The notes under the pieces are model-generated. The model saw only the letters and a program-made list of their open reading frames with translations. It ran no database searches and had not been told where the DNA came from. From positions 1-50,345 of the forward strand of contig JAJCYM010000023.1 in assembly GCA_029262895.1 (NCBI GenBank): a stretch of DNA of 50,345 bases, in the 5' to 3' direction. Origin of the DNA: Roseivirga sp. GTDB lineage: Bacteria > Bacteroidota > Bacteroidia > Cytophagales > Cyclobacteriaceae. Position numbers and translations under genes: made by a program. Numbering within the stretch: the stretch's first letter is position 1; each line of letters opens with the position of its first letter. Positions 9,866 through 17,810 of the stretch are shown here, in pieces.

Positions 9866-12356
9866 TTTTCTCCAGTTTTTCTATCCTCCTAAGTAAATCT
9901 GCCAAAGCTGTTTTTAATGCTTGATTCTCGTTTTCAAGCTTGTCCACTTTTTTGAGTTTCTCGTCTTTGTCCTTAAGGCTCTTGTCCTGAGCGATGGTGT
10001 AGAGGGTAAGTTCCTCGATTTTCTCCAGTAGTTTGGCTTGAATAGCACCCAGGTCCTGACCGTTAGTCTCAACTTCCATGGCATCTGGAATATTGGGTAG
10101 GTGCCCGTTGGCTTGGATGTATTTTTCCAGCTCGTTTAATGTTTGAAGTTTATAAGTAGGTCTGAATACATAATCAGGCCAGCCGCCCGGAGTTTGGGTT
10201 ACTTTGACTCTGGTTGACTCGATTTCATTATCCACTATCATTTTCTGTGTAAAGAGACTGGAACCATCTACTTTTAGCATTTGATCACCCCCCATGATTA
10301 TTTTGTTGGTTGTAAAACCTTCAGGACGGAACCGTATTTCTCCTCCTGATTCCATATAAATGTTAGCATTCACATCTCCATTAATCTTAAGTTCTGAAGA
10401 ACCAGGGGAGAAACGAGAGGAACCTGTGACTTGCAGTTTGTCACCAGAGTCTGTTAATGAATTGATGACAAAATTGCCATTTCCTGCTACAAAACGACCT
10501 CTTTCAACAATACCTTCACGAAATTCCAGACTTGCATTCTGTGGCACAGCGACCTGATTTCGAGTAGAACTGTTAAAATTGACTGTGGCTGTTGTGGCCG
10601 TATTGGTTCCGAGGCTAAGGTTACCCACAATATTTGTGTTTCCAGCCAGATTGGTAATGCCGTTAACATGAAGATCATGAGTTGGGTTGGCTACGCCAAT
10701 TCCTACCTTGTTGTAAAATTGCGTGCGATTCTCGTTAATGTTTAAGTAGCTACCACCTCCGGAGCCATCCCATCTTTTAATGCCAATATTATCGGTTCCT
10801 GGTTCAATTTGCCAGCCGCTTTCACCTGCTTCAAGTCCTTTGAATATGACTCCTCCAGTAGTTCTGATCCTTCCCGATATATCCAATTTTTGTTGTGGAC
10901 CCGTAGTCCCAATACCCACATTACCTCCATCGTCTATCCTGAATCGCTCAGTACCATTGGTTCGGAAAGCAATCTTATTAGAGACAGTACTTCCTTCGAT
11001 GGTGGTTTGAGCATTGTCGCCCCATTGTAGAAATTCACCGCTTTTGATTTTGACATCTCCTTCAATATCCAGTTTGGCAGTAGGAGAGGAAGTGCCAATG
11101 CCTACATTTCCGGAGCTAAAAGAGGCATTTCCGCTAATGTCATTCCATAGGCCATTGACCATGGGTTGACCATTGACGAGATAGTTGTTGGCATTAATAG
11201 TGCCATTTACGTCTAATTTTTGTGTAGGACTGGTTGTACCAATGCCAACATTGCCTCCAGCAGCGATTTGCATGTTTTCCTGACCACCCTGTGAAAAACT
11301 TATTCTGGAACCCCCGGTAGCTATTCTCATCGGAGTGCCAGCTGAAGGCCCTAAATAAGTGGAGGCACCTAAGACAAATTCGTCATTGGTATGTCCTAAT
11401 CCATATACAAGGGCTCCATCCGCACGTTTGAATCCAACAAAGATATCGTTGCCTAAGACTATAGAGGCCCTGTCAGCATTTCCAACTACTTCAAGTTGTT
11501 TACTTGGTGATGTGGTACCAATACCAACATAGCCATTGGCACGAATAGCCATTGCGGAACCGTTACTGTTCAGGAAGTTGGCGATATACATATCCGAACG
11601 TGTACTGTTATTCTTTACGTAAAGTACATCGCCATCATGGGTGCTATTGAGGTTTACCATAGGCGAGCCTTGTGTGCCGTGGTTTGTCTCTACATGGAGT
11701 GTCGAAGTGGGTGTAGCCAAACCAATTCCAACCAGGTTCTGAAAGCTTGATGCTTCGTATTGATAGAATTTGGAGTAATTGAGGAATGCTCCAGCATTCA
11801 AGTAAAAGTCTTTTCCAGATGTGGCTCTAAGTTGCAGCCCTGTGACTGGCCCGCTGTTTTTTTGCTCAAAAACAAAGTCTCTTCCACCATCCATGCCAAA
11901 CCGGAGCAACTCACTGTTTGCAGTGCCTGGCCCCTTTATGTCTAACTTTCCAGATGGACTTGTAGTACCAATACCAACATTGCCGGAGGCATCCAGATAA
12001 AATGCATCTGTAGTTCCATTATTGACCCTGAAGCCAAGGTCAGCGTAGGAAGCAAGGTAAAAAGAGGTGTTACTGTTATGGGTACCGAAATATGCATAAT
12101 TGCTATTGCTTCGCTGAAAAATGGTATGCATACCATTACCATTTCTGTTGAGCACCGCAGCAACAGCATCAGCTGTACCTGCTATTACTTTTGTAAATCG
12201 GGCAGTTCCATTTACATCAAATGCATAAGCCGGATTATTTGTGCCTATGCCTATTTTGCTACTTAAATGATAAATGGGAGTACCAATGTGAAGGGTGTCT
12301 TGAGCAAAAGCAAAGGTGCTCAAACAGAGCAGGAGAAGAAAGACGATTTTTTTCAT
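9855..12356 (-). CDS. Fibre-like exported protein with many VGIGT repeats (copy 1)
   Basis: This is an 833-aa protein with signal peptide MKKIVFLLLLCLSTFAFAQ. At least eight repeats of the form [18 protein letters not shown] or close variants are spread through the chain, separated by variable stretches. This is the layout of fibre or stalk proteins made of repeated beta segments. The C-terminus has the shared domain ([45 protein letters not shown]) and a long charged coiled coil. It is the first gene of the minus-strand run. Upstream (12357-12614) I see no clear promoter motif. There is no T9SS C-terminal domain, so its outer-surface route is unknown. Annotation pipelines may call such proteins tail fibre proteins, but no other phage genes are nearby. 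Confidence 0.8.
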   Translation of the reverse strand: MKKIVFLLLLCLSTFAFAQDTLHIGTPIYHLSSKIGIGTNNPAYAFDVNGTARFTKVIAGTADAVAAVLNRNGNGMHTIFQRSNSNYAYFGTHNSNTSFYLASYADLGFRVNNGTTDAFYLDASGNVGIGTTSPSGKLDIKGPGTANSELLRFGMDGGRDFVFEQKNSGPVTGLQLRATSGKDFYLNAGAFLNYSKFYQYEASSFQNLVGIGLATPTSTLHVETNHGTQGSPMVNLNSTHDGDVLYVKNNSTRSDMYIANFLNSNGSAMAIRANGYVGIGTTSPSKQLEVVGNADRASIVLGNDIFVGFKRADGALVYGLGHTNDEFVLGASTYLGPSAGTPMRIATGGSRISFSQGGQENMQIAAGGNVGIGTTSPTQKLDVNGTINANNYLVNGQPMVNGLWNDISGNASFSSGNVGIGTSSPTAKLDIEGDVKIKSGEFLQWGDNAQTTIEGSTVSNKIAFRTNGTERFRIDDGGNVGIGTTGPQQKLDISGRIRTTGGVIFKGLEAGESGWQIEPGTDNIGIKRWDGSGGGSYLNINENRTQFYNKVGIGVANPTHDLHVNGITNLAGNTNIVGNLSLGTNTATTATVNFNSSTRNQVAVPQNASLEFREGIVERGRFVAGNGNFVINSLTDSGDKLQVTGSSRFSPGSSELKINGDVNANIYMESGGEIRFRPEGFTTNKIIMGGDQMLKVDGSSLFTQKMIVDNEIESTRVKVTQTPGGWPDYVFRPTYKLQTLNELEKYIQANGHLPNIPDAMEVETNGQDLGAIQAKLLEKIEELTLYTIAQDKSLKDKDEKLKKVDKLENENQALKTALADLLRRIEKLEKNEK

Positions 12357-12614
12357 GATTGATTGTTTATGGCCGTGACTTTTAATTCTGTTGCTTCAGG
12401 TTTTGGAACAGACTTAAGTGTTCCGACCCTGATTAAACCTTGGTTCATTTTGTTCTCAATAGGTGAGCAAGGCAACCGGATTTTTTTAAAAGAACTCGAA
12501 AGCCCTTATCTATAAGTACACTGCATGGAAGGGAGATGAGCAGAACAGGCTGCTACTGGATGTTAATTTTTTGGAACCACACCAGGATGAAGGCCAGACA
12601 GCCTGTGTTATGAA

Positions 12615-13568
12615 CTATTGCCGTAGGTAATGGGTAAGATAAGCACTCACTTCCATGGCAAGTGCTATCCCCATATGGATGATAATGCCGCCCCAAATTG
12701 ATCGGGAGTAGAAGGTGATGATGCCAAGAATCGTTCCTCCGAAAAATGAGCTAAGCGCCTCACCAAAGGGTTTCCCAAAGTGGATGGTTACATAAAATAC
12801 CGCAACCGGGAGTATGGCCTTGGGGCCGGCCAGTTTCATAAATGCCAGAATCATAAAACCTCGGAAGAAGAGCTCTATTGCATAGAAATCAAGAATGTAT
12901 AGAGTCTCGTAGCCTGCGATAAATCCACTGTGATCCGGATTGAATAGTTCCATGGCCGGCATTACCTGCAATCTGGGGTATTTGGAAAGAAAGCCGGTAT
13001 TTTGGCTCGCAAGAGCGATAATTGGAATCATCATTAGCAACAAAATGAAGTAGGGCTTGAGATTGAGCTGATGCCGATGCATGCCATAAAGCGGCTGTTC
13101 TTTTCTATGGTTCAGGTACCAATAAATTACCAATGGAATTATACCAACAGCACTTTTAAGTAGCATAAAAATAAAGCGAAACTCGAATTGACTTTGGGCA
13201 CTGCTTCCGTAGAGGGAAGGGGCCAGGTAGATTTGATAATAGTAGATAAGGCTATTTCTGGTGCTCCAAAGCAAAAGTGCAAACAAGACTAAACCCCAGA
13301 ATTTTCTATTTCTGAGAAATGCGAGGTTCTCTTTCTTCTCAAAGAACGATTGAGCCAAATAGGGAATGACTAATCCAAGTCCAGAAATGAACAGGTAGTA
13401 TAAGATTCCGGTATCCGCCCAGCGTAATTTATTGCGGAGTTTTGAGGTGGGTTCAAAGTAAAAATTGAGAAAGAGAAGTGTTGCCGTGTAGAGTAGAATG
13501 AAAATGAAGTATCCCGGATGAACGTGCTCCTTGAAATAGGTCTTCAAATATCCAATCAGCTGGCGCAT
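12615..13568 (-). CDS. CPBP-family intramembrane protein (CAAX protease-like)
   Basis: The 317-aa polytopic membrane protein has its hydrophobic segments spread through the whole length. The C-terminal half has the layout of the CPBP (CAAX protease and bacteriocin-processing) family: IELFFRG with Glu232 and Arg236, a histidine at 263 after a hydrophobic helix, and His298 in IIIHMG. The first glutamate of the usual EExxxR motif is isoleucine (231), so proteolytic activity is uncertain. The haem-binding gene upstream ends 35 nt before it and they are probably co-transcribed. The substrate is unknown. Confidence 0.75.
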   Translation of the reverse strand: MRQLIGYLKTYFKEHVHPGYFIFILLYTATLLFLNFYFEPTSKLRNKLRWADTGILYYLFISGLGLVIPYLAQSFFEKKENLAFLRNRKFWGLVLFALLLWSTRNSLIYYYQIYLAPSLYGSSAQSQFEFRFIFMLLKSAVGIIPLVIYWYLNHRKEQPLYGMHRHQLNLKPYFILLLMMIPIIALASQNTGFLSKYPRLQVMPAMELFNPDHSGFIAGYETLYILDFYAIELFFRGFMILAFMKLAGPKAILPVAVFYVTIHFGKPFGEALSSFFGGTILGIITFYSRSIWGGIIIHMGIALAMEVSAYLTHYLRQ

Positions 13569-13603
13569 GGCTAAAGATATCTGAAAAGGCTGTATTTAGA
13601 AAT

Positions 13604-14074
13604 TCAATTGTCTTCTGCCGCCAACTTGGCTCTTTCAGAGTCCACCCAGTCTTGAATCATTTTCTTTTGCGCTTCGCTTAACTTTCCATGAACCCAAGTG
13701 TAGGAGGGTAGAGGCATCTTTCCTGCTGAAACCTCTTCGCCTATTTCATCCAATTTATGATCTTTCCTTCTTTTGGAATAGGTGCCCCAGTTAGAGAAGT
13801 TGAGCTCCTCTCGGCCATGTTCCATATGCTCATTGGTCCACCAGGATATTGGAGCAATGCTACTATACCAAGGATAGTCGGGTTGATTTGAATGACAGTC
13901 GTAACATGTAGACTGTATGAGGTCTCGCAACTCTCCATTCACTCCTAGCAGTGCCATCATGTCGTTTTCAGCATCAATGGGCTCAGCCAACTGCTCAGGA
14001 CGACTGATAAATTGTATAACGACCAGCCCAAGAAAGAGCATTGTCAAAATATACTTCATGATTTTCTTGAACAT
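13604..14074 (-). CDS. Haem-binding domain protein (Haem_bd type, single CxxCH)
   Basis: This exported or membrane-anchored protein has about 156 residues and begins MFKKIMKYILTMLFLG. It contains one c-type haem motif (CYDCH) followed by HSNQPDYPWYSSIAPISWW, HMEHGREELNFSNW and KMPLPSYTW, the signature of the Pfam Haem_bd family. The expected role is periplasmic electron transfer or haem binding. An ATG further upstream at 14122 would extend it by 16 residues, but that start lies inside the hairpin terminator of the preceding gene (14104-14134), so I chose 14074. The CPBP gene follows 35 nt downstream. Confidence 0.85.
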   Translation of the reverse strand: MFKKIMKYILTMLFLGLVVIQFISRPEQLAEPIDAENDMMALLGVNGELRDLIQSTCYDCHSNQPDYPWYSSIAPISWWTNEHMEHGREELNFSNWGTYSKRRKDHKLDEIGEEVSAGKMPLPSYTWVHGKLSEAQKKMIQDWVDSERAKLAAEDN

Positions 14075-14103
14075 ATCTTCAGTTTTGCTGAACGAAATAT
14101 AAT

Positions 14104-14134
14104 AAAAAAGCCCGGTGACCAACCGAGCTTTTTT
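14104..14134 (-). terminator. Rho-independent terminator of the sigma-factor operon
   Basis: A 13-bp stem (14104-14116 with 14122-14134; one G-U pair on the minus strand) with a 5-nt loop has A-tracts on one arm and T-tracts on the other. It begins 20 nt after the stop of the 454-aa gene and is nearly symmetric, so it could work in both directions. Confidence 0.85.
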
Positions 14135-14153
14135 ATGTAGGGTTTACACCCAA

Positions 14154-15518
14154 TTAACGTATTCTTCCGCCTGGTACTCCTCCTTGTCCACTTGATCTGC
14201 TAGGCGTGGGTACAGCATAGCTATAACTAAGTGATGACCCAGATTGGCTGTAAGTTGGAGCGAACAGACCGCTGCGGCCATCAAGGCTGGAGGTTAGCTT
14301 TTTGATGTTAACAGCATCTATAGTCTGCTGCAAAGACTTGTTTCCCTTGGCATAGGCTTCTATGTCAGTTTTAGAAATCATAAGTCTAATGGTTTTTGGC
14401 AATTTTGAATTCCTGGAAGAGTTTAACGATACGTTAAGTACCACCATCTCATTGCCTTTAAGGCTTCTTAAGGTTCTTCCGTACTTAACCAGGTTTTCCT
14501 TAATTGTTTTTTCAAAGGCAGGATAGGCTTCTTCAGACTTTTTGTCGAATTCTTCCTGAGTCATCTTGGTTGACCCTATACCCCTAGCCTGAGAGTATCT
14601 ATCTCTGTGTGGATGCACTCTCACGTTATACATTAAGCCAAAACCTTCAAAGTAAGTCCAGGAAGAATTTCCGCTACGATCATACATGCCATCAAATGAT
14701 GAATTAAAGAGGTCATCAAAAATGCCCGCAAGAATTCTCATATCAGAACTCTCTTTGTTCTGATCATTATTGCCTTTGATAGTGATACGAGATGACATTT
14801 CATTTTCACTGATGCGACCAGCCGAAAAAGCCCTTACATCGCTCATAGAAACCTGAGCAGTCATTCTCCTTTTATTCTCATTTTTGGTGCTAGTAACATA
14901 GGCCCAGTCACCTTCAATTTTTCTAGAAGTGGATTGAACGTGAAGGGCATAGTCTACAGAGACCTGGATTTTTTCATTGTCCTTCAAATCTTCCAAAAGG
15001 CTGCCGTAGTTTGATAAAAACTCCTTCGCCAATTCGGTGATTTTGGCCTCCTTTTCATCATTGAGTTTTTGAAGTTCTTCTTCAGTGTATTTTTTCGAAG
15101 TATTACTACCCGTAACCACTACAGCCAGATCATCCCAAGACACATAATTTGAACCCCTGAATATCCCGTTGCCAGCCACGTTAAAGATCACTCCATTATT
15201 GGGGATATGAATTCCTTTGGTGCCATTTGAGCCTCCAATACTGAAATTATTAGTCCTTCTTCCACGGAATAAATCAGCCAGTACATTTTCTAAAATAACC
15301 AGGTCACGATCTATGCCGGTTAACTTACTCACATCTTGATCCCTGTTCCCAAATGGGGAAGAATAGTCGGCTAATACTGCGCCAATTGTAGCCACTTCTG
15401 CATCGGACTGATACTGATCTGCCATTACTACATTCTGTCCCTGGAGACTTAAGGTGAGAACACTCATTAGGGCTACTAGCACCCATTTTTGCTTTTTCAT
15501 TGTTGCTTTAATTTTCAT
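14154..15518 (-). CDS. Exported protein with two copies of an unrecognised domain, sigma-operon member
   Basis: The 454-aa protein has a signal peptide ending LSLQGQ (start at 15518; an internal Met at 15500 is an alternative). I do not recognise the family. The mature part contains two related halves. Each half begins with a helix (DRDLVILENVLADLF; SDMRILAGIFDDLF), continues with a strand region (GVIFNVAGNG; FGLMYNVRV), then LKDNEKIQVSVDY or LKGNEMVVLNVSL, and ends with VSMSDVRAFSAGRIS or ISKTDIEAYAKGNKS. The 218-codon ORF upstream encodes one copy of the same unit. The tail is rich in Ser/Gly. It is the last gene before a strong terminator. A periplasmic role tied to the sigma/anti-sigma pair upstream is inferred from co-transcription. 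Confidence 0.75.
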   Translation of the reverse strand: MKIKATMKKQKWVLVALMSVLTLSLQGQNVVMADQYQSDAEVATIGAVLADYSSPFGNRDQDVSKLTGIDRDLVILENVLADLFRGRRTNNFSIGGSNGTKGIHIPNNGVIFNVAGNGIFRGSNYVSWDDLAVVVTGSNTSKKYTEEELQKLNDEKEAKITELAKEFLSNYGSLLEDLKDNEKIQVSVDYALHVQSTSRKIEGDWAYVTSTKNENKRRMTAQVSMSDVRAFSAGRISENEMSSRITIKGNNDQNKESSDMRILAGIFDDLFNSSFDGMYDRSGNSSWTYFEGFGLMYNVRVHPHRDRYSQARGIGSTKMTQEEFDKKSEEAYPAFEKTIKENLVKYGRTLRSLKGNEMVVLNVSLNSSRNSKLPKTIRLMISKTDIEAYAKGNKSLQQTIDAVNIKKLTSSLDGRSGLFAPTYSQSGSSLSYSYAVPTPSRSSGQGGVPGGRIR

Positions 15519-15530
15519 TATTCAGATATT

Positions 15531-16148
15531 TTATTCGTTGCTATAATTGATTTTTATATTTCTATTGAAAGCTTCATCCGTGAGGCTTCCGGTTTTATAA
15601 TTTTCCAAATCTGCGGCTGAGATCTCTACAGCCATTGTATAAGTTCTTTTATGCTCCATAGGTGTTGGCTCGTCCTCCTTGCCATCTTTGCTTTTTCTTA
15701 CTCTGTCTTTTACGTCAAATTTGATGAGTACTTTTTCACCGGTTTCCAGCTTTGGTAGGTACCGCTTATACTCTTCTAAAAATGCTTTAAGCCCATCTGC
15801 CAAACGCTTTTTTTGGAGGCTCACCATATCATCAGAAAAGAAAGTATCCAGTACGGAGTCATCTGCATTTCTAAAGTTGCCATTGTGTACGCTCATATAA
15901 ATGTCCGCATTGCTGGCCTCCACATTGATGATTACACCGGTGCCCTTTTTATAGGAGGCTTCTGCGTTGCTGAAATGATTGAGCATTATGTCGCCATCCC
16001 ATTGCTTTAGATAACTTTCAAGCGTAACTCTTGTCACTTCAACGTCCCTGTGTAGGCGGTCGAATCGGTTGCTATTTGATTGGGCTGACGCCAAGACTGC
16101 GACCAACAGTCCAACCAAAATCATGAGATATTTTGAGTTTTTGACCAT
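15531..16148 (-). CDS. Exported single-domain paralogue of the 454-aa sigma-operon protein
   Basis: This exported protein has about 205 residues and begins MVKNSKYLMILVGLLVAVLASAQ. The ATG at 16148 gives an ideal signal peptide and starts 4 nt after the anti-sigma stop. The alternative ATG at 16187 would overlap that gene by 35 nt. The domain matches each half of the downstream 454-aa protein: RDVEVTRVTLESYL, then GVIINVEASNADIYMSV, KLETGEKVLIKFDV and VEISAADLENYKTGSLTDE. No catalytic motif is visible. The function is unknown. Confidence 0.72.
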   Translation of the reverse strand: MVKNSKYLMILVGLLVAVLASAQSNSNRFDRLHRDVEVTRVTLESYLKQWDGDIMLNHFSNAEASYKKGTGVIINVEASNADIYMSVHNGNFRNADDSVLDTFFSDDMVSLQKKRLADGLKAFLEEYKRYLPKLETGEKVLIKFDVKDRVRKSKDGKEDEPTPMEHKRTYTMAVEISAADLENYKTGSLTDEAFNRNIKINYSNE

Positions 16149-16152
16149 TTTA

Positions 16153-16974
16153 TTAGTTGTTTTTATCGTTGTTGTTTTGACTTTCAATCAGACCATTAAC
16201 TTCTCTTGACAAGTTGAAAAGCGCATCTTCTACTTCTTCTTGCTTCTCCTGAGTGGCATTCTCAAAGTTGTCAAATGCCGTTTGTATATTCCTTAGATCA
16301 TCGAGTCTTTTGGTTTCGAGATTGTCAGAAAAATTGACATAAAGCTCCTTGAAAATTTCTTTGTAGTCATCCGTTAATTTCTCACTTAACTGAGCCATTT
16401 GATAGGTTAAATCTCTCTTTTGCAGATCCAAGAGTTTGTTGACATCTTCATCAGAAAGTGAAGGTACTTCAGGTCTTTGGGTTCTTTGTTCATTCATAGA
16501 AGCCTGAATGTTTTGTAATTCACCTGAAAAATCTTCCTGAACAGATTCGAGATTTTTTTCTACCCAGTCAACCAGTTGACTGCGATCGGCTTGTAGCATT
16601 TGATTTACAGTTTCGGCATCAAGACCCTTTTGTATGGTGCCAAATCCAGCCTGCAAACCATCTTCATCATAGCTGATATTAATTCCGGAAATTTTGCCCA
16701 TGGTGAGCAGCAGTAGAAATGAAGCTGCTATAGCTACATATTTTCTCCAATACAACCATTCACTATTGCCACTCGGGGCCATAAATGTCATTGGAGAAGG
16801 TACTTCTTCATCTTCAAGCTGACCTATAAGCACGCGGGTGCCTTCCATTTCTTCTAGCTCAGTCCTGAATTCAGGGTGCTCTGCTATGTATTGATCGATT
16901 TGAGCTCTTTCAGACTCCTCCATCTCTCCGTAGAGATAGGCGATCACATCTTCGTTTGTAGGTTTATAGCTCAT
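16153..16974 (-). CDS. Membrane anti-sigma factor
   Basis: The 273-aa protein has a cytoplasmic N-terminus with the usual anti-sigma layout (NEDVIAYLYGEMEESERAQI, then a helix ending about residue 55). One membrane segment follows at roughly 79-95 (YVAIAASFLLLLTMG). The periplasmic part of about 175 residues is mostly predicted helix and coiled coil. It lacks a zinc-binding HxxxCxxC motif. It overlaps the end of the ECF sigma gene by 11 nt, the typical coupling of a sigma factor with its inhibitor. By family logic the N-terminus holds the sigma factor at the membrane and the coiled-coil part receives the envelope signal. Confidence 0.82.
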   Translation of the reverse strand: MSYKPTNEDVIAYLYGEMEESERAQIDQYIAEHPEFRTELEEMEGTRVLIGQLEDEEVPSPMTFMAPSGNSEWLYWRKYVAIAASFLLLLTMGKISGINISYDEDGLQAGFGTIQKGLDAETVNQMLQADRSQLVDWVEKNLESVQEDFSGELQNIQASMNEQRTQRPEVPSLSDEDVNKLLDLQKRDLTYQMAQLSEKLTDDYKEIFKELYVNFSDNLETKRLDDLRNIQTAFDNFENATQEKQEEVEDALFNLSREVNGLIESQNNNDKNN

Positions 16975-17587
16975 AATGAATCGTTTCTTTATTAATATTC
17001 CACTGTTCTAACAACTTCTTGAGGCTTCCGAGTGCGTAGTAAAGCCTTGACTTCACTGTGTTTTCGGAGATATCCATTGCCTCAGCAATTTCTCTTATTT
17101 TCAACCCTTCGTATTCTTTCATAATCACCACCATTCTTTGTTCTTCTGGTAGATGTGTGAGTGCTTTTTTGAGCAACTCTTTTAATTCCATTTGTGCAAA
17201 TTCCTGATCCGGGTTTGACTCCCTCCAGGTTGACTCGGTGTTTTGAATAAAGTCCTGGTCATCCTTGGACTGTTGCACTTTCATAAAGGGGAAAACCCAC
17301 TTTCTCTTTTGCTTCCTGATCTCTTCATGGCAGTAGTTAGAAGCAATTCGGTAGATCCAGGACTTGAAACTCGATTCGTCTTTTAATGAACCAAGATTCT
17401 TGTTCATGGAGATAAAGGTTTTTTGCGTTACCTCCATGGCCAGATCATGATCTGTGAAGTACTTGTAAGCAAAATTATATATCCTCTTATACCAAAGCTT
17501 CACCAGCTGATTCAACGCTACCGGGTCGCCATCTCTCGCTGCTGCGATTAAGAAACTAGTTTGAGGCATAAGGGTGATTTCCTTCAT
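16964..17587 (-). CDS. ECF-type RNA polymerase sigma factor
   Basis: This 207-aa sigma-70 family protein contains regions 2 and 4 only. Region 2 spans about residues 25-95 (RIYNFAYKYFTDHDLAMEVTQ, FKSWIYRIASNYC). Region 4 spans about 135-190 (LPEEQRMVVIMKEYEGLKI, IAEAMDISENTVKSRLYYAL) with the helix-turn-helix. A second Met six codons downstream (MPQTSFL) is an alternative start. It is the first gene of a four-gene operon with the anti-sigma factor and two exported proteins. Autoregulation is usual for such pairs, but I could not identify the promoter in the 223-nt upstream gap. Confidence 0.92.
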   Translation of the reverse strand: MKEITLMPQTSFLIAAARDGDPVALNQLVKLWYKRIYNFAYKYFTDHDLAMEVTQKTFISMNKNLGSLKDESSFKSWIYRIASNYCHEEIRKQKRKWVFPFMKVQQSKDDQDFIQNTESTWRESNPDQEFAQMELKELLKKALTHLPEEQRMVVIMKEYEGLKIREIAEAMDISENTVKSRLYYALGSLKKLLEQWNINKETIHYEL

Positions 17588-17810
17588 TGGACTTTTCCAC
17601 TTTCCGCCTTTATGATGAAAAGTGCAATTAAAAAGTTTGACAGAAGATAAAAAAAGTTTTTAACCCAGGGCTTTTTGACCGATTGGAGAGTTCTAAGGCC
17701 TACTCTAGATGATTCGACACGAGGAGAAAGTTATTGCTGATATAAAATAGAATCGACTTGAAACAAGCAAACGGATGCGAAATGAAGTAGGTCAACAGGG
17801 ATTGTGTTGA

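Noticed and set aside
1-12356. Prophage remnant
   Set aside because: The fibre-like proteins have signal peptides and no capsid, terminase, portal or integrase is near.
14075-14122. Upstream start for the haem-binding protein
   Set aside because: The ATG at 14122 lies inside the terminator hairpin of the preceding gene.
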